A DNA stretch of 64,000 bases from NCBI RefSeq assembly GCF_003121925.1, contig NZ_QEWR01000006.1, positions 1-64,000 on the forward strand. The letters are read 5' to 3'. Source of the DNA: Ignatzschineria indica (GTDB lineage Bacteria; Pseudomonadota; Gammaproteobacteria; Cardiobacteriales; Wohlfahrtiimonadaceae). The notes below the pieces were generated by a model, which was given only the letters and a program-made list of their open reading frames with translations, made no database searches and was not told the origin of the DNA. Of this stretch, positions 48,162 through 58,700 are shown one piece after another (the first letter of the stretch is position 1; every line of letters starts with the position of its first letter). Position numbers and translations under genes: made by a program.

Positions 48162-48190
48162 ATTATAAAATTTCTCCCCTCAATTGTCTA
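48162..48190 (-). promoter_or_regulatory. copY-copA promoter
   Basis: On the minus strand TAGACA and TATAAT are spaced by 17 bp. The operator begins 12 bp after the -10 element, consistent with repression by blocking RNA polymerase. The -35 is 7 bp from the preceding lysR-type stop. Confidence 0.75.
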
Positions 48191-48197
48191 TAGCGTT

Positions 48198-49097
48198 TTA
48201 GTAAGAGAATTTCATCTGCAAATATTGCATTAAAGAGCGAACAGTTGCCGGCAGATAACGGCTCTCGGGATAGACAAGATGCACTGATTTCGGTTTGGGT
48301 CGATGTTCTGGAAAGAGCTCAATAATACGCCCCGATTCAATCTCACTATCGACGGCATAATCGAAAAACTGCATAATACCAAAGCCGTTTAATACCGTCT
48401 CAAAGGCCCCGAGAGAGTTAGAGTGAACCATTGCCGGAGAGAAATGAAATGGCGTTGAATCTGCTCCAAATTCCCAAGGCAATAGCTGCCCGGTATGGGG
48501 AAATCGCAATGCGATCGTCTGCGCTTGATGAAGCGCTTCCAATGATGCCGGCATACCATATCGCTCTAAATAGACAGGGGATGCCACCAACTTCAATTGT
48601 GCACGATGTAACTCTCTTGCAACCAAACGATCCCCTTTTAAATCACCAATACGAATGGCAAGATCAAACTCATCTTTTGTAAAATTAACATAGGAATTAC
48701 TAAGAGAGACCTCAAGCTGAATACTCTCATGATGCGCCTCTAAAAAAGGGGTCATTGCCGGCAGAAACTTTTTAATGCCGTAACTATCGGGCATACTGAT
48801 GCGTAAAATACCATGGAGATCGCCACTGCTACTGATCTGTCTTTCAATATCACGAATATTTTCAATCGCCTCTTTACAGACAAGGTAGTAACTCTTTCCC
48901 TCTTCTGTTAAACGCATTGATCGAGTTGAACGTTGAAAGAGTTTAATATTCAACTTTTTCTCTAATCGAGAAACCGCCTTACTCACCGCAGAAGGGGTGA
49001 CACCAATGGCAATAGAGGCATCGGTAAAATTACGGCTCTCTGCCGCCTTACAAAAAATTTGTAGATCATTAAAATCCATATTGTGGAGTAGAGTCAT
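48198..49097 (-). CDS. LysR-family transcriptional regulator
   Basis: A 300-residue LysR-type regulator. The helix-turn-helix is FCKAAESRNFTDASIAIGVTPSAVSKAVSRLEKKL (given in parts), followed by the LTEEG motif of the linker helix. The substrate-binding domain contains ISMPDSYGIKKFLPAMTPFLEAH and VYPESRYLPATVRSLMQYL, most like the AaeR/DsdC-unrelated group often called 'LysR, CrgA-type' that frequently controls a divergent oxidoreductase. GAGGG precedes the ATG at 49097. It is divergent from the nitroreductase gene, its probable target. Confidence 0.93.
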   Translation of the reverse strand: MTLLHNMDFNDLQIFCKAAESRNFTDASIAIGVTPSAVSKAVSRLEKKLNIKLFQRSTRSMRLTEEGKSYYLVCKEAIENIRDIERQISSSGDLHGILRISMPDSYGIKKFLPAMTPFLEAHHESIQLEVSLSNSYVNFTKDEFDLAIRIGDLKGDRLVARELHRAQLKLVASPVYLERYGMPASLEALHQAQTIALRFPHTGQLLPWEFGADSTPFHFSPAMVHSNSLGAFETVLNGFGIMQFFDYAVDSEIESGRIIELFPEHRPKPKSVHLVYPESRYLPATVRSLMQYLQMKFSY

Positions 49098-49380
49098 CAC
49101 TTATCCCTCGGAACTTGCTCCCATTCACGATGCTATAAGTACTTCAAAATAGCACGTAGCATCCTCCCTTCATCAATCTATTTTAGCGCTATTTGTGCCG
49201 CTTAGGCATTAAAGATTTTCTTCTCATCTATAGTCAAACATGAGATTAATCCCTATGATGGAGAGGAATCTTAAGAGAGTAGTCTCAATCTGAGAGGCGA
49301 CTCTGTGCTCTTGGCGCAAAGTCTTATAGGTTAGCGTCATTACGAAACAAAATTAAAAATCGATAGAAGGAATTAAATCT

Positions 49381-49977
49381 ATGCAAAACTTTACCTCACT
49401 AGTGGAAAAACGCCGGACAATTTACCACCTTGGAAATAAACTTCCTCAGTCAAAAGAGGAGATCAATCAATTAATTGAAAAAGTTACGAAAGATACGCCC
49501 TCTGCTTTCAATTCCCAAAGTTCTCGCGTTGTTGTCTTGCATCATGATGCGCATCAAAGATTATGGAATATCACGTTAGAGGCCTTAAAAGCCATTGTTC
49601 CTGCAGATAATTTCGCAGCTACAGAGGCGAAGATTAAGAGCTTTGCGGCCGGAGCAGGTACAATTCTCTACTTTGAAGATCAGCAAGTTGTGGAAGATCT
49701 GCAAGAGCAATTCTCTGCTTATGCCGCTAACTTCCCCAAATGGTCAGAACAAGCACACGGTATTACCGCATATGCTGTTTGGCTCGCACTGGCAGAGGTC
49801 AATATTGGTGCTTCTCTACAACACTACAATGAGTTGATTGAAGCTGCCGTTAAAGCAGAGTGGAACCTTCCTGAAAAGTGGGCATTAAAAGCGCAGATGC
49901 CTTTCGGCTCAATCGAAACAGAAGCAGATCCTAAAGCATATATCGATACCGCTGCACGCTTTAAGGTCTTTGGTTAA
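49381..49977 (+). CDS. nitroreductase family protein (Frm2/Hbn1-like)
   Basis: This 198-residue FMN-dependent oxidoreductase belongs to the short nitroreductase branch that includes yeast Frm2. The FMN phosphate-contact arginines are in EKRRTIYHLG at residues 9-11, SAFNSQSSRVVVL is the conserved flavin loop, and GITAYAVWLALAEVNIGASLQHYN is the hallmark of the branch. Proteins of this group respond to oxidative stress or lipid signals, with unclear substrates. AAGGA lies 9 nt upstream of the ATG. It is divergent from a LysR regulator across 283 bp and ends at a strong terminator. Confidence 0.9.
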   Translation: MQNFTSLVEKRRTIYHLGNKLPQSKEEINQLIEKVTKDTPSAFNSQSSRVVVLHHDAHQRLWNITLEALKAIVPADNFAATEAKIKSFAAGAGTILYFEDQQVVEDLQEQFSAYAANFPKWSEQAHGITAYAVWLALAEVNIGASLQHYNELIEAAVKAEWNLPEKWALKAQMPFGSIETEADPKAYIDTAARFKVFG

Positions 49978-50063
49978 TATCCACTAACAAGGGTTAATAA
50001 GTGTTGATCGGTTAATCACTCATTCACTCAAACATAAGATCGACATAATTTGAGATTATCTCA

Positions 50064-50087
50064 GAAGGAGGGATTCCCTCCTTTTTT
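50064..50087 (+). terminator. nitroreductase terminator
   Basis: AAGGAGG and CCTCCTT form a 7-bp stem with a 5-nt loop, followed by a run of T. Confidence 0.88.
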
Positions 50088-50138
50088 TGTGCTCCATTAT
50101 TAACACTGTATCGCTAATATTATTCCTTAATAATAGAG

Positions 50139-50260
50139 CTATTTTAAATACCCAAAAGCCGATGCATTGCCGGATCTTACTACCACGTACTTCCTCAGAT
50201 TTCGCGCCAGCAATGAGCATTGAAAATGCCAACCTGCGGGCATGCAATTGTGATAAGAGT
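50139..50260. repeat. dispersed intergenic repeat, copy B
   Basis: Counterpart of copy A at 45031-45160, same orientation, roughly 70% identical by eye. It overlaps two meaningless short open frames. Confidence 0.8.
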
Positions 50261-50393
50261 ATAAGCGTTCCCTCCCGCCGCTCTATAAACACTCTTATCT
50301 CCTGAAACCCCACAGGCTGATACATTGATCTACAGAGAGAAAAGGAGATTTGAGAAAATCCTAAAAAGAGTCAAATCAATGATAAAATAGGAA

Positions 50394-50420
50394 AAGTTTG
50401 ATAGTAGAGAGATCAAACTT
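50394..50420. promoter_or_regulatory. inverted repeat in mgtE upstream region
   Basis: AAGTTTGAT and ATCAAACTT are separated by 9 nt and lie 59-85 nt before the mgtE ATG. It may be an operator or a leader hairpin. Confidence 0.4.
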
Positions 50421-50478
50421 GAGATTTCGCTGCTTTAAGCAATGTTATTCACACCCATTTCAAGGAAAGTGATTATTT

Positions 50479-51885
50479 ATGGTTACTTATGAGAGCAACA
50501 ATCTGTATCAAATTCTACAACCAATTATTGAAGATAAGAGATATCAAGCCTTTGAAGAGTTAGTTGATTCGAGCCAGCCTATCGATATGGCAGATGCCTT
50601 AGAACTCTTTCCAACGGAATCGATTATCCCGCTTCTTGAAAAATTACCGGCAGAGAAATTAACTGAGCTCTATCCTCACTTTGAAGAGGAGGAGAAGGTT
50701 AAAATTATCCCTCATCTTAATATTGAGACTCTCCAAACGCTCCTCAACCGACTCCTATCAGATGAGCAGGTAACACTCTATCTCACATTGAGTAAAGAGC
50801 AGCGAGATATCTTAATGCCCACACTCTCAAAAGAGGAGCGTGAAGCGATTATTACGCTCTCCTCCTATCCTGAAGAGAGTATCGGTTCTATCGCTTCAGC
50901 CGATTATGTTAGCGTGACAGCTGATGGTACCGTCTCTGATATTTGGCATAAGGTCCGCCAAGATGCAAAGACAAAAGAGGCACTCTCCCAGATCTATATT
51001 ACCGATGAGTATCGCCATCTGATCGGCGTTGTATCGCTACAAGATATCCTTCTCTCTAAAGATAGCGATCTTATCCGCGATATTATGGATACCGACGTGA
51101 TTCAGGCAAAAGCCTCAGAAAATAGCCAAGTGGCCATTGCCCTAATTGAACGTTATGATCTCCCGGCACTTCCTGTTACCGATAATAACGGGCATCTCAT
51201 CGGTATTGTCACGATCGAAGATGCGATGGAAAAATTACGCGAAACCGCAGCCGGCGCCTTTGCAAAGCTCGGGGGTAACGTGGCAATGACAGGACCTGAG
51301 CTCGACTACCAATACTCAAGTTTCTGGCGTATGTTCCGTGTAAGAGGCTTCTGGTTAGTGATTTTGACTATCTTTGGCGTCTTTACCAGTACCTTTGTTG
51401 CACGCCAAGAGGAGATTCTCTCTGAGGTGATTATTTTAGCCGCTTTCCTCGCCCCAATCGTCGATATGGGGGGTAATACCGGAAGCCAATCAGCCACCTT
51501 GGTGATTCGCTCCATGGCGCTTGGAGATATCCATCTTAAATGGAAAGATATCTGGTTTATTATTAAAAAGGAGATTCCCGTTGCCTTAGCATTAGGGGTC
51601 ATGGTGGCACTTGTGGAAGTGGTACTCGCCTTCTTCTTTAAGAGCGGTATTAGTATTAATGTCTTGATGGTTGTCGGCTTCTCGATGATTACCGTCACCT
51701 TTATGGGTGGATTGTTCGGCATTATGCTGCCCTTTATCGCAAAGCGCTTCAATGTTGACCCGGCAACCCTTAGCTCCCCGATGCTCACCTCTATTATGGA
51801 TTTCTTAGGCGTTGTGATCTATTTCGGATTTGCTTATTGGTTCTTAAGTGACCTATTAGTTGAAGCTGCCGCTGTGGTGGGTTAG
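50479..51885 (+). CDS. mgtE: magnesium transporter MgtE
   Basis: MgtE is a Mg2+-gated channel. The cytoplasmic half has the helical N domain (about 20-135) and two CBS domains (about 140-260: SADYVSVTADGTVSDIW; DLPALPVTDNNGHLIGIVTIEDAME). The membrane half has five helices with the pore signature AAFLAPIVDMGGNTGSQSATLVIRSMALG and the ion-binding region FVGGLFGIMLPF-like MGGLFGIMLPFIAKR (quoted in parts). The 468 residues are typical. AAGGA lies 11 nt before the ATG. The CBS regulation of Mg2+ gating is a known family property. Confidence 0.96.
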   Translation: MVTYESNNLYQILQPIIEDKRYQAFEELVDSSQPIDMADALELFPTESIIPLLEKLPAEKLTELYPHFEEEEKVKIIPHLNIETLQTLLNRLLSDEQVTLYLTLSKEQRDILMPTLSKEEREAIITLSSYPEESIGSIASADYVSVTADGTVSDIWHKVRQDAKTKEALSQIYITDEYRHLIGVVSLQDILLSKDSDLIRDIMDTDVIQAKASENSQVAIALIERYDLPALPVTDNNGHLIGIVTIEDAMEKLRETAAGAFAKLGGNVAMTGPELDYQYSSFWRMFRVRGFWLVILTIFGVFTSTFVARQEEILSEVIILAAFLAPIVDMGGNTGSQSATLVIRSMALGDIHLKWKDIWFIIKKEIPVALALGVMVALVEVVLAFFFKSGISINVLMVVGFSMITVTFMGGLFGIMLPFIAKRFNVDPATLSSPMLTSIMDFLGVVIYFGFAYWFLSDLLVEAAAVVG

Positions 51886-51956
51886 ATCAGAAAGATAGCG
51901 TATCCATTAGAGTCTCTTCAATAGAGATTCTTCAATAGAAGATCTTCTATTAATCG

Positions 51957-52050
51957 CCCCAAAGCAGATTGATTCAATAAAACTAATTCGATAAAGTTTA
52001 TTCAACAAAATTTATTCGATAAGTGGATCAATAGCTTTGGGGTTTTCTTT
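51957..52050 (+). terminator. mgtE terminator
   Basis: CCCCAAAGC and GCTTTGGGG pair across a 68-nt AT-rich loop in which ATTGAT/ATCAAT also pair; TTTTCTTT follows. Confidence 0.65.
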
Positions 52051-52076
52051 GGAAATTTAAGCGATTACATGCACTT

Positions 52077-53663
52077 ATGGCTAATAAGATACAAAAAATA
52101 TTCCCTGCAAAAATCATCAAGCCCCTATTTATGAGCCTTATCATTACTACCATTCTCCTTGCTCTTTTTGCCACATATGCAATAAAACCATTACCAGAAC
52201 TAAAACAGGTAAAAAGCAGTGCTCTGCCTATCAATGAGGAGAATAAGCTCGTACAGATGTTACAAAAAGAGTATCCGGAAGATCCCAACTTAACAGGGGT
52301 ATTAGAGCTCTCTGATCCTCTTGACGCTTTCGTTGCTCGCTCTGTACTTCTCAACTTAGCTCAAGAGTCGATCGATCTACAATACTATATTTGGCGCCCC
52401 GATACCTCGGGAACCATGCTGCTCTACGACCTCTATAATGCAGCTGAGAGGGGTGTTCGTGTACGGTTGCTACTCGATGATAATAATACTCGGGGTCTTG
52501 ATGACCTTATCGCAGTTTTAGATTATCACCCCAATATCGAAGTGCGCCTCTTTAATCCCTTTACTAATCGCAAATTTCGCTTTTTAGGATATCTAACAGA
52601 CTTAAAACGCTTAAATCATCGCATGCACAATAAACTCCTTGTGGTCGATGGTGTCACTGCCATTACAGGGGGACGCAATATTGGGGATGAATACTTTGCT
52701 GCCGGTAATGGTACTGTCTTTGTTGACTTAGATGTGATGGCGATCGGCAATATTGTGCCACAACTCTCTCACGATTTTGATCGCTATTGGAATAGTGAGC
52801 TCTCCTACCCTGCTAAACAGATCGTGACAAAAGAGTATGGATCGGATCATATCGCCGCTTTTGAAAAGCTTCGCAAAGTCAAATATCGTGCTGATGTTGA
52901 AACTTATCAATCCGCTTTAGCGCAATCTAAATTATTAGAAAAGCTCTATCATCACAATATCGATTGGCAGTGGTCAGAAGCGATTCTGATCTCCGATCCT
53001 CCTAGTAAAGCACTCGGTGTCTGGAGTCAAAATGATTTTTACAAGCCACTCTATAACGCGATTGGCGACGCCCAAAAAGAGCTCTTTTTAGTCTCACCCT
53101 ATTTTGTACCGACAAAGGTAGGAACTGCTTTCTTAAAAGATCTTGCAGAGCAAGGTATCCAGATATCGGTATTAACAAACTCCTATGAAGCCACCGATGT
53201 CGCCTTCGTCCATTCGGGATATATTAATTATCGCAAAGCGCTTATTGAAGCTGATATCGATATCTATGAGCTCAAAAAATCACATGATAAAACCCCTCAT
53301 CTCAAAGATAAGGGGCTTGTGGGAAGTTCCGGTTCCAGCTTGCACGCTAAAACCTTTGTTGTTGATAATGATCGCCTATTTGTCGGCTCATTAAATCTCG
53401 ATCCTCGATCAGCAAAAATCAATACCGAGATGGGGCTTGCGATCTTAAATCCCCATCTCGCTAAAGATATGACCGACCGCATTAAGCGTCATCTATTAGA
53501 GCGCTCTTACAAAGTGATCTTAGAAGATGATCAATTAAAATGGCAGCTATTTGATAATCAAGAGAGATTACTCAAAACTTATGATGTCGAGCCAAATACA
53601 TCGATCTTAGAACGAGCGCTGATCCGATTTTTAACTTGGCTCCCTATTGAGTGGCTTCTCTAG
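52077..53663 (+). CDS. phospholipase D family protein, cardiolipin synthase ClsC-like
   Basis: The 528-residue protein has an N-terminal membrane anchor (about 18-38) and two HKD catalytic motifs: HNKLLVVDG followed by GGRNIGDEYF, and HAKTFVVDNDRLFVGSLNLDPRSAKINTE (in parts). This arrangement and the short segment DLQYYIWRPDTSG match ClsC (YmdC), which makes cardiolipin from phosphatidylglycerol and phosphatidylethanolamine. In E. coli ClsC needs YmdB; no ymdB is adjacent. It could be another PLD-type lipid enzyme. Its stop lies 6 bp from the end of convergent proP. Confidence 0.88.
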   Translation: MANKIQKIFPAKIIKPLFMSLIITTILLALFATYAIKPLPELKQVKSSALPINEENKLVQMLQKEYPEDPNLTGVLELSDPLDAFVARSVLLNLAQESIDLQYYIWRPDTSGTMLLYDLYNAAERGVRVRLLLDDNNTRGLDDLIAVLDYHPNIEVRLFNPFTNRKFRFLGYLTDLKRLNHRMHNKLLVVDGVTAITGGRNIGDEYFAAGNGTVFVDLDVMAIGNIVPQLSHDFDRYWNSELSYPAKQIVTKEYGSDHIAAFEKLRKVKYRADVETYQSALAQSKLLEKLYHHNIDWQWSEAILISDPPSKALGVWSQNDFYKPLYNAIGDAQKELFLVSPYFVPTKVGTAFLKDLAEQGIQISVLTNSYEATDVAFVHSGYINYRKALIEADIDIYELKKSHDKTPHLKDKGLVGSSGSSLHAKTFVVDNDRLFVGSLNLDPRSAKINTEMGLAILNPHLAKDMTDRIKRHLLERSYKVILEDDQLKWQLFDNQERLLKTYDVEPNTSILERALIRFLTWLPIEWLL

Positions 53664-53669
53664 CTATCA

Positions 53670-55154
53670 CTAGCCATCAATCTCCGGATGTTGATCGATC
53701 AAGCGTTCCCGGCGTTTCTGAAGACGCGCAATCTCTTCATCAATACTCTCTATACGGCTTTCAATACGATCATAATGAGCTTGCAAAATCTCTCTTGCTT
53801 CGCTACGGTCAGAGGCAATCGGGGTCTCCCCACGTAATGGGCGATTCGCCGTCTCTTTCATATTGAAGGTCAAAATAATCCCAATAAAAGCTGTCGCCAT
53901 TAGATAAAATGCGGGCACATAGAGATTATTGGTCAATTCAATCAACCAAGCCGTTAAGGTAGGTGTAAATCCTGCCACTAAGACGGAGATATTAAACGCC
54001 GTTGCCATAGCGCTATAACGCACTTTTGTCGGGAAGATCGCCGGCAAAATAGAGGCCATCACTCCGGTAAAACAACTTAACATCAATGCAAGGAAGACTA
54101 AACCTAAAAAGATCAAACCCACATTGCCGGTATTAATGAGATAAAAAGCGGGAATTGCACCGATTAACATTCCGACACTACCGATCTTAATAAAGACTTT
54201 ACGGCCGAAACGGTCACTCAATAGCCCCACTAAGGGTTGAACAAAGAGAATACCGATCATAATGGCAATAATAATCAGAACCCCGTGATCAGCACTATAG
54301 CCCAAACTAAATGAGAGATAACTCGGCATATAGGTGAGTAACATATAGTAGGTCACGTTAGTTAAAATCACGATACCAACACTTAAAAGAATACTCTTTG
54401 TGTTATTACGAAGAACCGTTATAAGGGACTCTTTCGCTACCGGCTTTGCCTCAATACTCTCGCTATGCTTTAAATATGTTGGTGTCTCATCGAGCGCATG
54501 GCGCAGATACATCCCCAAAATACCTAAAGGTCCGGCGATAAAGAAGGGAATTCTCCAGCCCCACTCTTCAAAACGAGCATCCCCTAAAAGGGTAGTGATC
54601 AAAACAACGACACCGGCACCTAAGACAAATCCGGAGATCGATCCAAAATCGAGCCAGCTACTCAAAAATCCTCGGCGGCTATCAGGAGCATATTCCGCAA
54701 CAAAGATCGCGGCACCCGTATACTCTCCGCCGACAGAGAAGCCCTGCGCTAACTTTGCAATTAAGAGCAAAATTGGGGCCCAGATACCGATTGTGGCATA
54801 AGAGGGGATCAAGCCGATCGCAAAGGTACTGACTGACATGATAATAATTGTCACAGCGAGAATCTTCTTCCGCCCAAACTTATCCCCTAGAACGCCGAAG
54901 AAGACGCCGCCAATAGGTCTGACTAAAAAGGGAACCGAGAAGGTGGCCAATGATGCAACTAACTGTACGCCGGGGGAGGCATCGGGAAAGAAGACTTTCC
55001 CTAAGACATAGGCCAAAAAGCCATAGACCCCAAAATCAAACCACTCAATGGCATTCCCCAATGCCGCGGCGGTAATCGCCTTGGTAAATTGATCGTTCTT
55101 CACGATCGTAATATCACTCAACTCCATCGGTTGGTGTTTTTTCGTGTTTGTCAT
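53670..55154 (-). CDS. proP: proline/betaine transporter-like MFS protein (ProP, MHS family)
   Basis: A major-facilitator transporter of the metabolite:H+ symporter branch with twelve helices. Signatures are ALGNAIEWFDFGVYGFLAYVLG, GVFFGVLGDKFGRKKIL and GFSVGGEYTGAAIFVAEYAPDSRRG (in parts). The C-terminus is a predicted coiled coil (about 450-490: ILQAHYDRIESRIESIDEEI and RLQKRRERLI). ProP of E. coli has a similar coiled coil that tunes osmosensing, which is why I use the name; other MHS members carry citrate or alpha-ketoglutarate. The ATG at 55154 has AAGGAG 4 nt upstream and gives 494 residues; an upstream in-frame start is weaker. Confidence 0.88.
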   Translation of the reverse strand: MTNTKKHQPMELSDITIVKNDQFTKAITAAALGNAIEWFDFGVYGFLAYVLGKVFFPDASPGVQLVASLATFSVPFLVRPIGGVFFGVLGDKFGRKKILAVTIIIMSVSTFAIGLIPSYATIGIWAPILLLIAKLAQGFSVGGEYTGAAIFVAEYAPDSRRGFLSSWLDFGSISGFVLGAGVVVLITTLLGDARFEEWGWRIPFFIAGPLGILGMYLRHALDETPTYLKHSESIEAKPVAKESLITVLRNNTKSILLSVGIVILTNVTYYMLLTYMPSYLSFSLGYSADHGVLIIIAIMIGILFVQPLVGLLSDRFGRKVFIKIGSVGMLIGAIPAFYLINTGNVGLIFLGLVFLALMLSCFTGVMASILPAIFPTKVRYSAMATAFNISVLVAGFTPTLTAWLIELTNNLYVPAFYLMATAFIGIILTFNMKETANRPLRGETPIASDRSEAREILQAHYDRIESRIESIDEEIARLQKRRERLIDQHPEIDG

Positions 55155-55761
55155 AAATCTCCTTATTAGGTAGATATTCCATAATGAACTCACGAATTGC
55201 TTCTAAGGTATTACTCCTCATTAGGGAAGTTCATTCAAATACCTATCTGTTGGAAATATCAGTCGCAAACCCTAAAAAGCCTCTGATATTATTCAATAAG
55301 ATTCAATAAAGTTTAAAAAATTGAAAATCTTAATCTGAAAATAGGATAGCGAGGCTCGATTTCTATTTGTAATTAATATTTTCTTTATTAAATTAATATC
55401 TCATTAAAAATATTAATTAGATATAAAATCTCATTACTGTATATGCCTCCTCTCTTTAAGGTGCAAGCATGCTCCTTTTCAATGCTTCAAATAGAGCTAA
55501 CACTATACCTTCTCCCCCTATTGATCATTTTTTGTGATGAATAAATGAGAAAAACTCCTATTTATGCCTAACTACATCACTTTTAATGATGGTATTAAAA
55601 GGGTTGCTGAATTCTCTGCGCAATATTTAGACAAAACTTGCGATCTTAGATCAAAAAAGTTGAGGGGAAAAGAGAGGAAAAGAGCGCTAAAATGATGAAA
55701 AACCGCAATAAATGCGGTTTTTATCAAAAGTATTAATTTAAGATATCACCAAATCGCTGTT
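55155..55761. other. AT-rich intergenic region between proP and metH
   Basis: The 607 bp contain the proP promoter region on the minus strand, with long A/T tracts at 55310-55440 (nested ATTAATAT repeats), and the metH terminator. I find no gene or riboswitch. Confidence 0.45.
55698..55722 (-). terminator. metH terminator
   Basis: AAAAACCGCA and TGCGGTTTTT form a perfect 10-bp stem with a 5-nt loop, 40 bp after the metH stop. It could work in both directions. Confidence 0.88.
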
Positions 55762-58700
55762 CTACTCCTCTGGCTCATATCCCAAATTGGGTGCGAGCCA
55801 TTTTTCTGCTTCTTTCAGATCCCAACCTTTACGCGCAGCATAATCTTCCACCTGATCACGACCAATTTTGCCCACCCCAAAGTAGTGGGCTTCGGGATGA
55901 GCAAAGTACCACCCGGAAACAGCTGCTTGTGGATACATAGCAAAACTATCAGTAATTGCGAGACCGATACGCTGATCAGGATTGAGAAGACGCCAGAGTG
56001 TTGCTTTCTCCGTATGTTCTGGACAGGCTGGATATCCCGGCGCCGGGCGAATGCCGCGATACTCTTCTCGAATCAAGGCTTCATTATCAAGCATTTCATC
56101 TTTCGCATATCCCCAATACTCTTTACGCACCCGTTTATGGAGATACTCCGCTAAGCTTTCGGCAAGACGATCGGCAAGCGCTTTGAGCATAATCGCACTG
56201 TAATCATCATGATCAGCTTCAAATGCCTCAATATAGGGTTCAATGCCGATACCTGCCGTACAGGCAAATGCGCCGATATAATCCTCTTCACCGATAAAAT
56301 CAGCAAGAGAGCGATTCGGCATCTCATTGGGTCGCTCTGTCTGTTGACGCAGATGATGCAAACGTGCAAGTTCTTCTGTACGAGTATCATCTGTAAATAA
56401 AACTGTACTTTCACCTGCATTTTTTGCAGGAAATAGTCCGACAACAGCTTTCGCTGTTAGCCACTTCTCCTCGAGAATTTTTGCCAACATCTTCTCTGCG
56501 TCTTGATAGACTTTTGTCGCTTCTTCCCCAATAATTTCATCTTCTAATAATTTTGGGAACTTCCCACGCAATTGCCAGGAAGCGAAAAAGGGGGTCCAAT
56601 CGATCGTCTCTACAAGATCCTCGAGCGGCACTTCAAACTCATGAATCCCCATCTTCTCCGGTTTTACAATATGATCAAATCTTAATTTTAAACGGTTATT
56701 GACCGCCTCTTGAAAGGGGATTAGCTTAATATCGCGTTGTCTTTCGAGGTACGCTGTACGGCGCTTTTCGTAGTCTTCCTTCAAGTTCTTTTTAAACTCA
56801 TCACGAAGCTCTGGACTAATCAAAGATTGCGCCACCCCAACAGAGCGGGAAGCATCACGCACATGAACAACGGTATGACGATATTGTGGGGCGATACGAA
56901 CCGCTGTATGCGCAAGCGAGGTTGTCGCTCCACCAATCATAATAGGAATATCGAGACCTCGGCGCTCCATCTCTTTAGCAAAGCCGACCATCTCCTCAAG
57001 CGATGGCGTGATTAAACCGGAAAGACCGATCACATCCACCTGCTCTTCGAGCGCCTTCTCAATAATTGCCGGCGTGGGGACCATCACCCCCATATCGATC
57101 ACCTCAAAGTTATTACATTGCAATACAACACCGACAATATTCTTCCCAATATCGTGAACATCACCCTTTACTGTCGCCATCAAAATCTTGCCATTTGACT
57201 GACTCATATCGCCAAACTTTCTCTTCTCCTCCTCAATAAAGGGGATCAAGTAAGCTACCGCACGCTTCATCACTCGCGCTGATTTGACCACTTGGGGCAG
57301 GAACATCTTTCCTTCACCAAAAAGATCTCCCACCACATTCATACCGGTCATCAAGGGACCTTCAATCACCTCAATCGGCCGTGAAAAACTTTGTCGTGCA
57401 AGTTCAGTATCCTCTTCAATATAGCTATCAACGCCATTGACTAAGGCATAGGTTAATCGCTCAGCAACAGGAAGCGCTCGCCATTCGAGATTCTCCTCTT
57501 TACGAGTTGCTCCCTCCCCTTGATATTTCTGTGCTAGCTCTAAAAGGCGTTCGCTCGCTTCAGGATCTCGATCAAATAGCACATCTTCAATCCCTTCTCG
57601 TAACTCTTCGGGGATATCCTCATAGATCGCAAGCTGACCGGCATTGACAATCCCCATCGATAATCCCCGCGCGATTGCATGATAAAGAAAGACCGCATGA
57701 ATCGCCTCACGTACTAGATTGTTCCCTCTAAAAGAGAAGGAGACATTAGAGATCCCCCCTGAGATATGGACATAGGGGAGATTTTTCCGAATCCATTCCG
57801 TCGCTTCCAAAAAATCTAACCCATAACGATTATGTTCTGAAATGCCCGTTGCAATCGCAAAGACATTGGGGTCGAAGATAATATCCTCCGCCGGAAAGTT
57901 GACCTCATTGACCAAAATATCATACGCTTTTGAGCAGATCTCAATCCGGCGTTCTAAATTATCCGCCTGCCCTGCCTCATCAAATGCCATCACCACAATG
58001 GCAGCGCCATATTTTTTCGCCAGTTTTGCCTGCGCAATAAATTGCGCGACCCCCTCTTTCATCGAGATTGAGTTAACAATCCCTTTCCCTTGAATGCACT
58101 TAAGCCCCGCTTCTAAGATCTCCCACTTTGAGGAGTCGATCATAATGGGCACTTTAGAGATATCGGGCTCTGAAGCAATAAGATTGAGGAAGGTGACCAT
58201 CTCCGCTTTCGAATCGAGCATCCCCTCATCCATATTGATATCGATAATCTGCGCGCCATTTTCCACTTGATCACGCGCGACTTCCAAGGCTTCGGCATAA
58301 TTCTTCTCTTTAATCAGGCGCTTAAAACGGAGAGAGCCGGTAATATTGGTTCGCTCGCCCACATTGGCAAAGAGCGATTCACCAATCGTTAAGTTACACG
58401 CCTCTAAGCCTGAAAGGCGCAATGATTTTACCTTCTCTTCCGGAATACGAGGAGCGATCGATGCGACCTTCTCAGCAATTTTCGCAATATGTTCCGGCGT
58501 TGTTCCACAACATCCCCCGACGATATTAAGAAAACCTGATTCTGCCCATTCGGCCATCTCTAACGCCATCTCATCAGCGCCAAGATCATACTCACCAAAC
58601 GCATTGGGAAGGCCGGCATTAGCATGAGCAGAGAGATAAAATTCGGAAATATGGGAGAGTTCTGCAACATAGTTTCGCAGAAGATCAGGTCCTAACGCAC

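Larger units (their letters stand above)
49978..50478. other. intergenic region with terminator, dispersed repeat and mgtE leader
   Basis: The 501 bp contain the nitroreductase terminator, copy B of the dispersed repeat, and a hairpin AAGTTTGAT/ATCAAACTT (50394-50420) before mgtE. I looked for an M-box-type Mg2+ riboswitch and did not find its conserved core. Confidence 0.6.

Noticed and set aside
50056-50325. Open frames on both strands over the dispersed repeat
   Set aside because: They are not preserved in the other copy and lack credible starts.
50330-50478. Mg2+ (M-box) riboswitch before mgtE
   Set aside because: The leader is too short and lacks the conserved core; only a simple inverted repeat is present.
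55885-58627. Plus-strand frames within metH
   Set aside because: They are antisense shadows of a fully intact metH.
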